Below are positions 36,884 to 45,891 of a DNA stretch of 64,000 bases, in pieces. Position 1 is the stretch's first letter. Each line of letters opens with the position of its first letter. The stretch comes from Pseudomonadota bacterium. GTDB lineage: Bacteria; Pseudomonadota; Gammaproteobacteria; Xanthomonadales; Rhodanobacteraceae. The notes beneath the pieces are model-generated. The model made no database searches. It was not told the DNA's origin and saw only the letters and a program-made list of their open reading frames with translations. The DNA is taken from positions 1 to 64,000 of the forward strand of contig JAEWGO010000002.1 in assembly GCA_023388255.1 (NCBI GenBank), written 5' to 3'. A program made the translations under genes and the position numbers.

Positions 36884-38392
36884 ATGCATGCGATGTTGAC
36901 CAAGCTCAAGGAAATGCGCGAGTACGACGGCGCCGTGCGCAGCGGCGGCCTGCCGGATACGGTCATCGAGCAATTCGCGGATCGCGATCCGGCGCTGGTC
37001 GAGGCGGTCGACGAAGCGTATGCCGCACATCTCGCGCTGCGCTCATGCATGGCGGATTTCCTGCATCTGGACGAAGACGCGCAGATCCGCCGGGCGCAGG
37101 CCGATTTCGTCAATTTCTATCCCGAAGATGGCGTCAATCCGTATGTCGCGCTGGCCGCGCACGGCCCTTGGCTGGTCACGCTCAAGGGCGCCGTGGTGTA
37201 TGACGCCGGTGGCTACGGCATGCTCGGCTTCGGCCACGCGCCAAAAGACATCCTCGCCGTGATGGCGCGTCCGCAGGTGATGGCGAACGTGATGACGCCG
37301 AACCTGTCGCAGCTGAAGTTCGGCAATGCGCTGAAGAAGGAGATCGGCAGCACGCGTGGCGGCTGTCCATACACGAAGTTCATGTGCCTGAACTCGGGCT
37401 CCGAGTCTGTTTCTTTGGCCGCGCGTATCGTCGACGTGAATGCAAAGCTGATGACCGATCCGGGCGCTCGCTATGCCGGTCGCGCGATCAAGCGTGTCGC
37501 GGTGAAGGGCGCGTTCCATGGCCGCACCGAAGCGCCGGCGCTGTACTCGGATTCTTCGCGCAAGGCCTATCAGCAGAACCTCGCGAGCTTCCGCAACGAG
37601 AACACCCTGCTTACGGTCGAGCCGTACAGCGTCGAACAACTCAAGCAGGTGTTCGCCGATGCCGACAGAAACGGCTGGTTCATCGAGGCGGTGTTCATCG
37701 AACCGGTGATGGGCGAAGGCGACCCGGGTCGCGGCGTGACGCCGGAGTTCTACGCCGCCGCGCGCGAACTGACCAAGGCGCACGGCAGCCTGATGCTGAT
37801 CGACTCGATCCAGGCCGGCCTGCGCGCGCACGGGGTGCTGTCGATTGTCGACTACCCTGGTTTCGAAAACCTCGAAGCCCCGGATCTGGAAACCTATTCG
37901 AAGGCGCTCAACGCCGGCCAGTATCCGATGTCGGTGCTGGCCGCGACCGAGCACGCCGCGGCGCTCTATCGCAAGGGCACCTACGGCAACACGATGACCG
38001 CCAACCCGCGGGCGCTGGATGTCGCCTGCACCGTGCTCGGCGCGCTGACGTCGGAGCTGCGCGAGAACATCCGCAACCGCGGCCGCGAATTCGTCGAGAA
38101 ACTGGGCAAGTTGAAGGACGAGCTGCCCGGCTACATCACCAAGGTGCAGGGCACCGGCCTGCTGTTCTCGTGCGAACTGTCGCCGGAGTTCCTGTGTTAC
38201 GGAGCGGGCAGCACCGAGGAATGGTTGCGCGAACACGGCTTCGGCGTGATCCATGGCGGCGTCAATTCGCTGCGCTTCACGCCGCGTTTCGATATCGGGG
38301 GCGACGAAGTCGACCTGCTCGTCGAAGGCGTGCGCCGCGCCTTGCTCGAAGGCCCGCGCAAGGCCGAAACGGTACGCGCCGCGGCCGCTTGA
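36884..38392 (+). CDS. Class III PLP-dependent aminotransferase
   Basis: The 502-residue protein starts at ATG 36884 with CGGGAGA upstream. Recognisable elements are LNSGSESVSLAARI (phosphate-cup region), GAFHGRTEAPALYS, the cofactor Asp307 in LMLIDSIQAG, and the Schiff-base Lys340 in TYSKALNAGQYP. It belongs to the acetylornithine/GABA/lysine aminotransferase fold, though the active-site context SKALNAGQYP is unusual for the common members. The substrate cannot be assigned. The adjacent leader hairpin suggests regulated expression. Confidence 0.85.
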   Translation: MHAMLTKLKEMREYDGAVRSGGLPDTVIEQFADRDPALVEAVDEAYAAHLALRSCMADFLHLDEDAQIRRAQADFVNFYPEDGVNPYVALAAHGPWLVTLKGAVVYDAGGYGMLGFGHAPKDILAVMARPQVMANVMTPNLSQLKFGNALKKEIGSTRGGCPYTKFMCLNSGSESVSLAARIVDVNAKLMTDPGARYAGRAIKRVAVKGAFHGRTEAPALYSDSSRKAYQQNLASFRNENTLLTVEPYSVEQLKQVFADADRNGWFIEAVFIEPVMGEGDPGRGVTPEFYAAARELTKAHGSLMLIDSIQAGLRAHGVLSIVDYPGFENLEAPDLETYSKALNAGQYPMSVLAATEHAAALYRKGTYGNTMTANPRALDVACTVLGALTSELRENIRNRGREFVEKLGKLKDELPGYITKVQGTGLLFSCELSPEFLCYGAGSTEEWLREHGFGVIHGGVNSLRFTPRFDIGGDEVDLLVEGVRRALLEGPRKAETVRAAAA

Positions 38393-38602
38393 TCCGGCCT
38401 GTGCGCAGCGGTTTCGCTGCCCGTGCCGCGTCGCCACGAGCGGCGATTTCCTACATCGCAGGGAGCAGATTTCCTCCCCTGAATCGGCGCCAACTCTTTC
38501 GTGAAAATTCCGCGATTCCCTCTCGCGTTTCGCAGGCGCCGGCGTAGACTGCGCCGCACCGATGCCAGTCGGCAGCGGACACTTACCGGGAGGAGTTTCA
38601 CC

Positions 38603-38998
38603 ATGCAGCTGAAGACGACGTTCTCGTTGGCTCTGGCATGTGCGCTGGCATTTGGCTCGTGCGCGGCATTCGCACAGGACATGAGCAAGACCGGCAAGGC
38701 GCTGACGCCGCAGCAGGAAAAGATGAAGACCTGCAACGCCGAGGCGAAAGCCAAGGCGCTCGCTGGCGCCGATCGCAAGACCTTCATGAAGACCTGCCTG
38801 AGCGGTTCATCCGCGACGGCTGCGGCAGCTCCGACCACGGCTGCAGCAGCTCCCGCCGCCGAGCCTACCGCGAAGCAGACGCAGCAGGAAAAGATGAAAA
38901 CCTGCAGCACTGACGCGAAGGAAAAGAAGCTCAAGGGCGCCGACCGCAAGGCCTACATGAGCACCTGCCTGAAGGGCGAAGGCGCCATGGCGCACTGA
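38603..38998 (+). CDS. PsiF-repeat periplasmic protein
   Basis: The 131-residue exported protein has a signal peptide ending AAFAQ. Two PsiF repeats follow, each of the type Q-x-x-KMKTC...ADRK-x-[FY]-M-x-TCL, joined by an Ala/Pro/Thr linker. PsiF repeats were named from a phosphate-starvation-inducible E. coli protein; the biochemical role is unknown. GGGAGGAG precedes the ATG, and a strong terminator follows. Confidence 0.9.
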   Translation: MQLKTTFSLALACALAFGSCAAFAQDMSKTGKALTPQQEKMKTCNAEAKAKALAGADRKTFMKTCLSGSSATAAAAPTTAAAAPAAEPTAKQTQQEKMKTCSTDAKEKKLKGADRKAYMSTCLKGEGAMAH

Positions 38999-39023
38999 GC
39001 TGACGCAACATTGCCACGAGTGC

Positions 39024-39055
39024 ACGGGCCCGCCTTCAGCGGGCCCGTTTCGTTT
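39024..39055 (+). terminator. Rho-independent terminator after the PsiF-repeat gene
   Basis: ACGGGCCCGC, loop CTTCA, GCGGGCCCGT, followed by TTCGTTT. It lies 26 bp beyond the stop codon. Confidence 0.9.
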
Positions 39056-39088
39056 CACGCAAGCGCAACGCGCGGCCCCATCGTCGCG

Positions 39089-40039
39089 TCAGCGAAACCG
39101 ATCGGTCGCCTCGATCAACTCGTGCGCAATGCCGGGTTCGAGCGCGGAATGGCCCGCATCGGCGACGATGCGCAGGTCGGCCTGCGGCCACGCGCGATGC
39201 AGATCCCACGCGCTGCGTGCGGGGCAGACGACGTCATAGCGACCCTGCACGATCACTGCCGGGATATCTTTCAATCGATGTGCATCGCGCAACAGCTGGT
39301 CGTCGCATTCGAAAAAGCCGCCGTTGACGAAGTAGTGGTTTTCGATACGCGCGAATGCCAGCGCGAATTCATCCTCGCCACTGGACGTGATATGCGCCGA
39401 GTCCTGCAACAGGAAGCTCGTCGCGCCCTCCCACACCGACCATGCTCGCGCGGCCGCAAGCCGGGTCGGAGCGTCTGCGCTGGTCAGCCGGCGGTGGTAG
39501 GCGCTCATCAGGTCGCCATGTTCGGCCAGCGGGATCGCTGCCAGATAGTGTTCCCACGCATCCGGATAGATCGCGTCGCAACCCCTCTGGTAGAACCATT
39601 CCAGCTCCCGGCGGCGCAGCATGAAGATGCCGCGCAGCACGAGTTCGGTCACGCGATCGGGATGCGTCTCCGCATAGGCGAGCGCCAAGGTGGAACCCCA
39701 CGATCCGCCGAATATCTGCCAGTGCGCGATGCCGAGGTGCTCGCGCAGCCGTTCGATATCGGCGACGAGATGCCAGGTCGTGTTGTCGATCAGCTCCGCA
39801 TGCGGTGTCGAACGACCGCAGCCACGCTGGTCGAACAGCACGATGCGGTAGTGCTTCGGGTCGAAGAAGCGCCGCGACTTTGCATTGCAGCCGGCACCCG
39901 GACCACCATGCAGGAACACGACTGGCTTGCCCTGAGGGTTGCCGCACTGCTCGTAGTACATCCGATGCAATGACGAGACCTGCAGGAAGCCGGAGTCGAA
40001 CGGCTCGATCTCCGGATACAAGGTGCGGCGAGTGGTCAT
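39089..40039 (-). CDS. pip: Proline iminopeptidase
   Basis: The 316-residue alpha/beta-hydrolase removes N-terminal proline from peptides. It has HGGPGAGC (oxyanion region), DQRGCGRSTPH, the nucleophile Ser in GGSWGSTLAL, the Asp in QGRYDVVCP and the His in DAGHSALE. The length and motifs match S33 family Pip proteins. It lies convergent with the PsiF-repeat gene and is probably monocistronic. Confidence 0.96.
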   Translation of the reverse strand: MTTRRTLYPEIEPFDSGFLQVSSLHRMYYEQCGNPQGKPVVFLHGGPGAGCNAKSRRFFDPKHYRIVLFDQRGCGRSTPHAELIDNTTWHLVADIERLREHLGIAHWQIFGGSWGSTLALAYAETHPDRVTELVLRGIFMLRRRELEWFYQRGCDAIYPDAWEHYLAAIPLAEHGDLMSAYHRRLTSADAPTRLAAARAWSVWEGATSFLLQDSAHITSSGEDEFALAFARIENHYFVNGGFFECDDQLLRDAHRLKDIPAVIVQGRYDVVCPARSAWDLHRAWPQADLRIVADAGHSALEPGIAHELIEATDRFR

Positions 40040-40207
40040 GCGAGGGAACCGCCCAAGGACGAACAGCGATGGCGCTCAGCGGAGCCGTGCTGTTGGTTGA
40101 AAGGTACGCACAGGGATGCGTGCTTTTTGGACGATCCGAATGCGCAACGTCTGCTGTGTGCGTCGACGTTCATCGAAACAGCTCGCACGGATGCGAGCAC
40201 AAACAAA

Positions 40208-40284
40208 TGGTCGGGGCGGCGGGATTCGAACCCACGACCCCCTGCCCCCCAGGCAGGTGCGCTACCAGGCTGCGCTACGCCCCG
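40208..40284 (-). tRNA. tRNA-Pro (GGG)
   Basis: The 77-nt cloverleaf has acceptor CGGGGCG/CGCCCCG, discriminator A and encoded CCA. The anticodon arm is CCTGC-CTGGGGG-GCAGG, giving anticodon GGG, and the T-loop is TTCGAAT. It lies downstream of ihfA and the MerR-family gene, as in other Xanthomonadales. Confidence 0.97.
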
Positions 40285-40365
40285 ACGTTGTTGCTGGTGC
40301 AATCGATCCATGATTGCAAAGACCGGAATGCAGCCAACCACGGGCCGCACTCACAGGAACCGCGT

Positions 40366-40392
40366 ATTCTAGCAGATCAGATAGCGTTTCAA
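40366..40392 (-). promoter_or_regulatory. Putative tRNA-Pro promoter
   Basis: On the minus strand, TTGAAA (-35-like, 40392-40387) and TAGAAT (-10-like, 40371-40366) are separated by 15 bp, slightly short. They lie about 80 bp before the tRNA. Confidence 0.4.
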
Positions 40393-40403
40393 TGCCGGTT
40401 GAT

Positions 40404-40760
40404 TCAACGCCGCAGGATCTGCAGAACTTCTTCCAGTTCCATGCGCACCTGACGCACGATCTGGTTCGAGATCGTCGATTCCGCACGCGCCTGCGTACCT
40501 TCCAGGCGCTGGCGCGCGCCGGTGATCGTGAAGCCCTGGTCGTACAGCAAGGACCGGATCTGGCGGATCATCAACACGTCATGCCGCTGGTAGTAGCGGC
40601 GGTTGCCGCGCCGCTTCACCGGTTTGAGGTTCGGGAACTCCTGCTCCCAGTAGCGCAGCACGTGCGGCTTCACGCCACACAGCTCGCTGACCTCACCGAT
40701 CGTGAAATAGCGCTTGGCCGGAATGACCGGCAGTTCGTTGTTACTGCCCTGATCCAGCAT
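40404..40760 (-). CDS. MerR-family transcriptional regulator
   Basis: The 118-residue protein has an N-terminal winged helix (YFTIGEVSELCGVKPHVLRYWEQEFP), the wing KRRGNRRYYQRHDVLMI, and a C-terminal dimerisation helix. It lacks Cys metal ligands. Its gene overlaps the end of ihfA by 20 bp. This position after ihfA is conserved in several gammaproteobacteria. The target is unknown. Confidence 0.9.
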   Translation of the reverse strand: MLDQGSNNELPVIPAKRYFTIGEVSELCGVKPHVLRYWEQEFPNLKPVKRRGNRRYYQRHDVLMIRQIRSLLYDQGFTITGARQRLEGTQARAESTISNQIVRQVRMELEEVLQILRR

Positions 40761-41040
40761 AGGCTTCGACCCGGACCTTGAGTTTCTGTCCCGGACGGAA
40801 CGTCACCACTCGCCGCGCGGAGATCGGAATCTCCACCCCGGTCTTGGGATTACGCCCCGGACGCTGGTTCTTGAAACGCAGATCGAAGTTGCCGAATCCG
40901 GACAGCTTGACCTGCTCCCCTTGCTCAAGCGCATCACGCACGACTTCGAAGAACGCGTCGACGAATTCCTTGGCTTCGCGCTTGTTCAACCCCACGTCCA
41001 GAAACAGACGCTCGGCCATTTCCGCCTTCGTCAGCGCCAT
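40741..41040 (-). CDS. ihfA: Integration host factor subunit alpha
   Basis: The 99-residue DNA-bending protein of the HU/IHF family contains MALTKAEMAERLF, KLSGFGNFDLR and RPGRNPKTGVEIPISARRVVTFRPGQKLK with the intercalating Pro. The start codon at 41040 lies 1 bp after the pheT stop, so translation is probably coupled. This is the standard pheT-ihfA linkage. Confidence 0.97.
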   Translation of the reverse strand: MALTKAEMAERLFLDVGLNKREAKEFVDAFFEVVRDALEQGEQVKLSGFGNFDLRFKNQRPGRNPKTGVEIPISARRVVTFRPGQKLKVRVEAYAGSGQ

Positions 41041-41041
41041 C

Positions 41042-43414
41042 CTACCCTCGCAGCTTCGCGTTGCAACCGGACTCCAGTGCGGCGATGGCCAACGCCACAC
41101 AACGCTCCGCATCCTCATCCGTAAGCGTGCGGTAACGGTCCTGTAAAATCAAGCCAATAGCGAGACTTTTGATGTTCGATCCGAGATTCGCACCGGCATA
41201 GCGGTCGAACAGGACAACCTCCGTCAAGGTTTCACCAACCGCGTCACGGACGGATGCCTCGACCTGCGCATACGGCACCTCCTCCGGCAGCTCCAACGAC
41301 AGATCGCGGCGCACCGACGGATAGCGCGACAGCGCCTCGGCGCGGGGCACAGCCCGCGCCGAGATCACGTCGATGTCGATCTCGAACGCATGCACGTCCT
41401 CATCGAGATCGAGCGCCTTGAGCAGGGTCGGGTGCAGCGCGCCGATCCAGCCTGCATGCCGATCCCCGCGCAGCATCTCGGCCGACTGGCCCGGATGCAG
41501 CCATGGCGCGGTTGCCGCAGCGAAGCGGAATTCGGAGCTGTCTCCGCCCAGTGCAAGCAGCGACTCGACATCGCCCTTGATGTCGAAATAGTCGAGTGGC
41601 CGCCCCTTCTCGCTCCACTGCTCGGCAAACGCGCCGCCGCAGGCAACACCGGCAATGCGCGCGGTCTCGCGCGGCCCTTCGGCGCCGGCATGGTAGGCAC
41701 GGCCGACTTCGAACAGGCGCACGCGCGCCTGCTGGCGGCTGCGGTTCGTGGCGAGCGCCGCGACCAGACCCGGCAGCAGGCTCGTGCGCATGACCGCCAG
41801 ATCGGCGGACAACGGATTGGCGAGCGCGATCGCGTCGCCATCCAGAGACCAGGTCGCAAGCCGCTCCCGCGCGATGAAGGCATAGGTGATCGCTTCGAGA
41901 TAGCCGCGTGCGGCCAGCTGCTCGCGCAGCGCACCTTCGCCGACGCGGTCCTCGCGCAAAGCCGGGGCAATCAGGTCGCCACTCGGCGCGCGATCGGGAA
42001 TGCGTTCGTAACCGTGGATGCGCGCGACTTCTTCGATCAGGTCTTCCTCGATCGCGATATCGAAGCGCGCACCCGGCGGTGTCGCGGTCCAGCCTTGCGC
42101 ATCGGATTCAACCTGCATGCCGAGCGCGGTGAGGATGCGGCCGACGTCGGCGTCCGGCACCTCGATGCCGAGCAGGCGCCGAATGCGCGCGCGACGCAGG
42201 CGCACCGCCTTGCGTGCGGGGAGATGCGGGGCCGACACGGCTTCGATGATCGCAGCCGGTTCGCCACCCGCTACCTCGACGATCAACTGTGTCGCACGTT
42301 CGATCGCACGGCGCGGCAGTTCCGCGTCGACGCCGCGCTCGAAACGATGCGCCGCGTCGGTGTGCATGCTCAAGCGTCGCGCACGCCCGGCCAGCGCAGC
42401 CGGGGAGAAGTGTGCAGCTTCGAGGAACACGTTCTTCGTTTCCATGCCGATGCGCGTATCCCAGCCGCCCATCAGGCCGGCCAGCGCAACAGGTCGGTCG
42501 CTGTCGGTGATGACGAGGAAACCGTCGTCGAGCTTCACCTCGCGTTCGTCGAGCAATTTCAGGTTCTCGCCGGCACGCGCGCGGCGCACGCTGATCGGCC
42601 CTCGAAGCGAGTCCGCGTCGAACGCGTGCAACGGCTGGCCGAGTTCGAGCATCACGTAATTCGTCACGTCGACCAGCAGGCTGATCGGACGCATCCCACC
42701 ACGGCGCAGGCGTTCGCGCATCCAGTCCGGCGTCGGCGCCGCGGCGTTGATGCCGCTGATGAAGCGGCCGCAGTAGCGCGGGCAGTCGACCGGCGATTCG
42801 AGACGGATTTCGATACGGCGATCGCTGCGCGCGGCGACCGGCTCGATCGCGAGCGCCGCGTATGGCAGGTCGAATGCGGCAGCGACGTCCTTGGCGATGC
42901 CTTCGACCGAAAGGCAGTCGGCGCGGTTCGGCGTCAGGCCAAGATCGAACACCGCATCCGGCAGGCCGAGATACTGCGCCAGCGGTGTGCCGACCGGCGC
43001 ATCCACGGGCAGTTCGAGCAGGCCGGACGCGTCGGCGTCGATGCCGAGCTCCTTCGCCGAGCACAGCATTCCGGACGACTCGACGCCGCGCAGCTTGGCC
43101 GCCTTGATCTTCAGGTCGCCGATCTGTGCACCGATCTTCGCCAGCGGCGCCTTGAGTCCGGCGCGCGCATTCGGTGCGCCGCAGACGATCTGCAACGTCT
43201 CGCCGCCGGCGTCGACTTCACACACCTGCAGGCGATCGGCCTCGGGATGCTTCGCACAGGCGACGATCTGTGCGACGACGACGCCATCGAGCTGGCCGCC
43301 GATCAGGTCGATGCTTTCGACCTCGTGGCCGATCATGTCGAAACGTTCGCGCAGCGAGTCGCGGTCGACGGTCAGCGGCACGCGGGAACGCAGCCAATTC
43401 TCGGAGATTTTCAT
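41042..43414 (-). CDS. pheT: Phenylalanine--tRNA ligase beta subunit
   Basis: The 790-residue subunit has the full-length bacterial layout. The EMAP/OB-fold tRNA-binding domain is near residues 40-150 (VVAQIVACAKHPEADRLQVCEV). The B5 and B3/B4 editing domains follow, then a catalytic-like core and the C-terminal ferredoxin-fold anticodon-binding domain (YPSVRRDLSLELPEEVPY). It forms the alpha2-beta2 enzyme with PheS. The start is MKISENWLR. Confidence 0.97.
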   Translation of the reverse strand: MKISENWLRSRVPLTVDRDSLRERFDMIGHEVESIDLIGGQLDGVVVAQIVACAKHPEADRLQVCEVDAGGETLQIVCGAPNARAGLKAPLAKIGAQIGDLKIKAAKLRGVESSGMLCSAKELGIDADASGLLELPVDAPVGTPLAQYLGLPDAVFDLGLTPNRADCLSVEGIAKDVAAAFDLPYAALAIEPVAARSDRRIEIRLESPVDCPRYCGRFISGINAAAPTPDWMRERLRRGGMRPISLLVDVTNYVMLELGQPLHAFDADSLRGPISVRRARAGENLKLLDEREVKLDDGFLVITDSDRPVALAGLMGGWDTRIGMETKNVFLEAAHFSPAALAGRARRLSMHTDAAHRFERGVDAELPRRAIERATQLIVEVAGGEPAAIIEAVSAPHLPARKAVRLRRARIRRLLGIEVPDADVGRILTALGMQVESDAQGWTATPPGARFDIAIEEDLIEEVARIHGYERIPDRAPSGDLIAPALREDRVGEGALREQLAARGYLEAITYAFIARERLATWSLDGDAIALANPLSADLAVMRTSLLPGLVAALATNRSRQQARVRLFEVGRAYHAGAEGPRETARIAGVACGGAFAEQWSEKGRPLDYFDIKGDVESLLALGGDSSEFRFAAATAPWLHPGQSAEMLRGDRHAGWIGALHPTLLKALDLDEDVHAFEIDIDVISARAVPRAEALSRYPSVRRDLSLELPEEVPYAQVEASVRDAVGETLTEVVLFDRYAGANLGSNIKSLAIGLILQDRYRTLTDEDAERCVALAIAALESGCNAKLRG

Positions 43415-43433
43415 CGTAGGGCCATTGTTTTCT

Positions 43434-43461
43434 CGTCATTCCGGCCTGCACCGGGATGACG
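43434..43461. repeat. Palindromic intergenic repeat between pheS and pheT
   Basis: CGTCATTCCGG, loop CCTGCA, CCGGGATGACG. It matches the CGTCATTCCGGC-type palindromes common in Xanthomonadales. It fills the 53-bp gap and may tune relative subunit expression. Confidence 0.7.
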
Positions 43462-43467
43462 ATGTCG

Positions 43468-44460
43468 TTATGCGAATTGTTTGAGGAAGCGCACGTCGTT
43501 GTCGAAGAACGCGCGCAGGTCGGTAACGCCATAGCGCAGCATCGCGAGGCGCTCGACGCCCATGCCGAACGCGAAGCCGGTGTAGCGTTCCGGGTCGATG
43601 CCGCAGTTCTTCAGCACTTCCGGATGCACCATGCCGCAGCCGAGCACTTCGAGCCAGCGCGAGCCGCCGTCCGGCAGCTCCCAGCGGATCACGACGTCGG
43701 CGCCGGGCTCGACGAACGGGAAGAACGTCGGCTTGAACATCATCTCGAAATCGCGGTCGAAGAATGCCTGCAGGAACGCGCGCAGCGTGCCCTTGAGGTC
43801 GGCCATCGTCGAGGTTTCGTCGATCAGCAGGCCTTCGACCTGATGGAACATCGGCGAGTGCGTCTGGTCCGAATCGCTGCGGTAGACCTTGCCCGGCGCG
43901 ATGATGCGGATCGGCGGCGTTGCTCCCTTGGCGGCGCGGATCTGCACCGGTGAGGTATGCGTGCGCAAGAGACGACCATCCGGAAACCAGAACGTGTCGT
44001 GCATCGTGCGCGCCGGGTGATCTTCGGGGAAGTTCAGCGCGCCGAAGTTGTACCAGTCGTCCTCGATCTCCGGGCCGTCGGCGACGTCATAGCCGAGCCG
44101 CGCGAAGATCGCGGTTATGCGGTCGAGCGCACGCGTCAGCGGATGCAGGCTGCCACGTTCGGCGCAGCGGCCCGGCAGGGTCACATCGATGCGTTCGGAA
44201 GCGAGACGATGGTCCAGCTCAGCCTTCTCGAGCACCGCCTTGCGCGTTGCAATGGCTTCCGCGAGACGCTCCTTGGCGCGATTGACTTCGGCACCACGCG
44301 TCTTCTTTTCTTCGGGCGGCAGCGCGCCGAGCGCCTTCAGTGCTGCAGTGATGACGCCGCTCTTGCCAAGCAGACCGACGCGCAATGCATCCAGCCCTTC
44401 CAGCGTGTCGGCGCCGGCGATCTCGTCGAGCGAGCGATTGATTTCTTCGAGTGCATCCAT
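43468..44460 (-). CDS. pheS: Phenylalanine--tRNA ligase alpha subunit
   Basis: The 330-residue catalytic subunit starts MDALEEINRSLDEI (44460). An N-terminal coiled coil is followed by class II motifs: motif 2 VYRSDSDQTHSPMFHQVEG and motif 3 GFAFGMGVERLAMLRYG. FFPFVEPGADV lies in the active-site region. The C-terminus is NDVRFLKQF. It is preceded by a terminator-like hairpin at 44485-44520, so transcription probably depends partly on read-through from rplT or a local promoter. Confidence 0.97.
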   Translation of the reverse strand: MDALEEINRSLDEIAGADTLEGLDALRVGLLGKSGVITAALKALGALPPEEKKTRGAEVNRAKERLAEAIATRKAVLEKAELDHRLASERIDVTLPGRCAERGSLHPLTRALDRITAIFARLGYDVADGPEIEDDWYNFGALNFPEDHPARTMHDTFWFPDGRLLRTHTSPVQIRAAKGATPPIRIIAPGKVYRSDSDQTHSPMFHQVEGLLIDETSTMADLKGTLRAFLQAFFDRDFEMMFKPTFFPFVEPGADVVIRWELPDGGSRWLEVLGCGMVHPEVLKNCGIDPERYTGFAFGMGVERLAMLRYGVTDLRAFFDNDVRFLKQFA

Positions 44461-44484
44461 CGTGGGTTCCGGCAAGCGCACCAC

Positions 44485-44520
44485 AAACAAAAACGGGGAG
44501 GAGGCCTGGCCTCCTCCCCG
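44485..44520 (-). terminator. Terminator/attenuator between rplT and pheS
   Basis: On the minus strand, CGGGGAGGAGGCC pairs with GGCCTCCTCCCCG and is followed by TTTTTGTTTG. A GCGGTCAT-CC-ATGACCGC hairpin lies upstream at about 44570-44587. No Phe-rich leader peptide is visible, unlike E. coli pheM, so simple partial termination is more likely than classical attenuation. Confidence 0.85.
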
Positions 44521-44620
44521 CGTTCCTTCATTCTCGAGCTTCGCGATTTGGAACGATCAATTTGAAGTGCGGTCATGGATGACCGCTTTTTGATCCTCGC
44601 GATCAATGATGAGCGAAAAA

Positions 44621-44980
44621 CTACGCCGCCAGACTGGCCTTGGCTTTTTCCGCGAGCGCGCCGAATGCCTTGATATCGTGCACGGCGAGGTCTGCGAGCA
44701 CCTTGCGGTCGAGTGTGATGTCAGCCTTCTTGAGGCCATTCATCAGGCGGCTGTAGGACAGCCCGAACATGCGCGCACCGGCGTTGATGCGGACGATCCA
44801 CAGCGCGCGGAAATTGCGCTTCTTCTGCTTGCGGCCGATGTAGGCGTACTGGTGCGCCTTGGTGACGGCCTGCTTGGCGACGCGGAAAACCTTGCGACGC
44901 GCGTTGTAGTAACCCTTGGCCTTGCCGAGGATTTTCTTGTGACGACGGTGGGCGATGACGCCACGCTTTACTCGTGCCAT
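44621..44980 (-). CDS. rplT: 50S ribosomal protein L20
   Basis: The 119-residue L20 has MARVKRGVIAHRRHKKILG and GYYNARRKVFRVAKQAV. It nucleates 50S assembly and in E. coli represses its own rpmI-rplT message. The gap after rpmI is 12 bp. Confidence 0.98.
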   Translation of the reverse strand: MARVKRGVIAHRRHKKILGKAKGYYNARRKVFRVAKQAVTKAHQYAYIGRKQKKRNFRALWIVRINAGARMFGLSYSRLMNGLKKADITLDRKVLADLAVHDIKAFGALAEKAKASLAA

Positions 44981-44992
44981 GTCTCGTCCTCC

Positions 44993-45190
44993 TTAGATAT
45001 ACGGCAGCATGCGGGCGACGCGACCGGCGTCTTCTTTCCGCACGTGGTTGGTCGCACGGAGGCCGCGCTTACGCTTCGTCGACTTCTTCGTGAGGATGTG
45101 GCTCTTGAACGCGTGGCCGCACTTGAACTTGCCGGACGCGGTCTTGCGGAACCGCTTCGCGGCGGCCCGGTTGGTTTTCATCTTTGGCAT
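44993..45190 (-). CDS. rpmI: 50S ribosomal protein L35
   Basis: The 65-residue basic L35 starts MPKMKTNRAAAKRFRKTASGK. It lies between infC and rplT in the canonical operon. Confidence 0.98.
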   Translation of the reverse strand: MPKMKTNRAAAKRFRKTASGKFKCGHAFKSHILTKKSTKRKRGLRATNHVRKEDAGRVARMLPYI

Positions 45191-45325
45191 TGCAAACTCC
45201 GTTGGTTATCTTCGTTACTGGCGCGAGCGGTGGCGCGAGGCCACGCTTTCCGTCCTGCTCGTTCCGGCTTGTATGGCCCGTGTCCGGACCGTCTCCTCAT
45301 CCATGCCGGAACACCCGGCAACGGA

Positions 45326-45850
45326 CTATTGCTTCTTCTTCGGGGCGATCATCATGACCATGAGGCGCCCTTCCATTCTCGGATACTGCTCGATCACCGC
45401 CTCTTCGACGATGTCGGCCGCGATCTTCTTGATCATCGCGTCACCGAGTTCCTGATGGGCCATTTCGCGACCGCGGAAGCGGATCGTGATCTTGACCTTG
45501 TCGCCTTCCTCCAGAAACCGGCGCAGGTTGCGCAGCTTGATCGTGTAGTCACCGATATCCGTCGTCGGACGGAACTTCAGTTCCTTGATTTCCTGCTGCT
45601 TCTGCTTCTTCTTGGCGGCATGCGCCTTTTTCTGGTTCTCGAACTTGAACTTGCCGAAATCCATGATCCGGCACACCGGCGGATCGCCGTTCGGTTGGAT
45701 CTCAACCAGATCCAGGCCCACTTCCTGAGCCATGGCCAGTGCTTCATCGCGGGACAGGATGCCGACCTGTTCCCCTTCGGCTCCGATTACGCGTACCCGC
45801 GGAACGCGGATTTCCAGGTTCCTGCGGTTCGCTTTGTTGTCGGTGGCGAT
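45326..45850 (-). CDS. infC: Translation initiation factor IF-3, rare ATC start codon
   Basis: The 174-residue IF-3 prevents premature subunit joining and proofreads start codons. The conserved N-terminal domain (NLEIRVPRVRVIGAEGEQVGI) continues upstream of the first ATG (45733) to an in-frame stop at codon -2. The only sensible initiator is ATC at 45850, spaced 8 bp after GGAGG. E. coli uses ATT for the same autoregulation. Further motifs are VCRIMDFGKFKFE in the linker, and KITIRFRGREMAHQELG and the APKKKQ end in the C-domain. The gene follows thrS closely, as expected. Confidence 0.93.
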   Translation of the reverse strand: MATDNKANRRNLEIRVPRVRVIGAEGEQVGILSRDEALAMAQEVGLDLVEIQPNGDPPVCRIMDFGKFKFENQKKAHAAKKKQKQQEIKELKFRPTTDIGDYTIKLRNLRRFLEEGDKVKITIRFRGREMAHQELGDAMIKKIAADIVEEAVIEQYPRMEGRLMVMMIAPKKKQ

Positions 45851-45891
45851 ACGTCAATCCTCCAAGGAGAAATGTTCCCGGACGCGCAGGA

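Noticed and set aside
40116..40313. Frame translating as GGGIRTHDP-type sequence
   Set aside because: Classic artefact of translating the complement of tRNA-Pro.
44461..44620. Phe-codon leader peptide attenuator for pheST
   Set aside because: The small frame before the hairpin lacks consecutive Phe codons.
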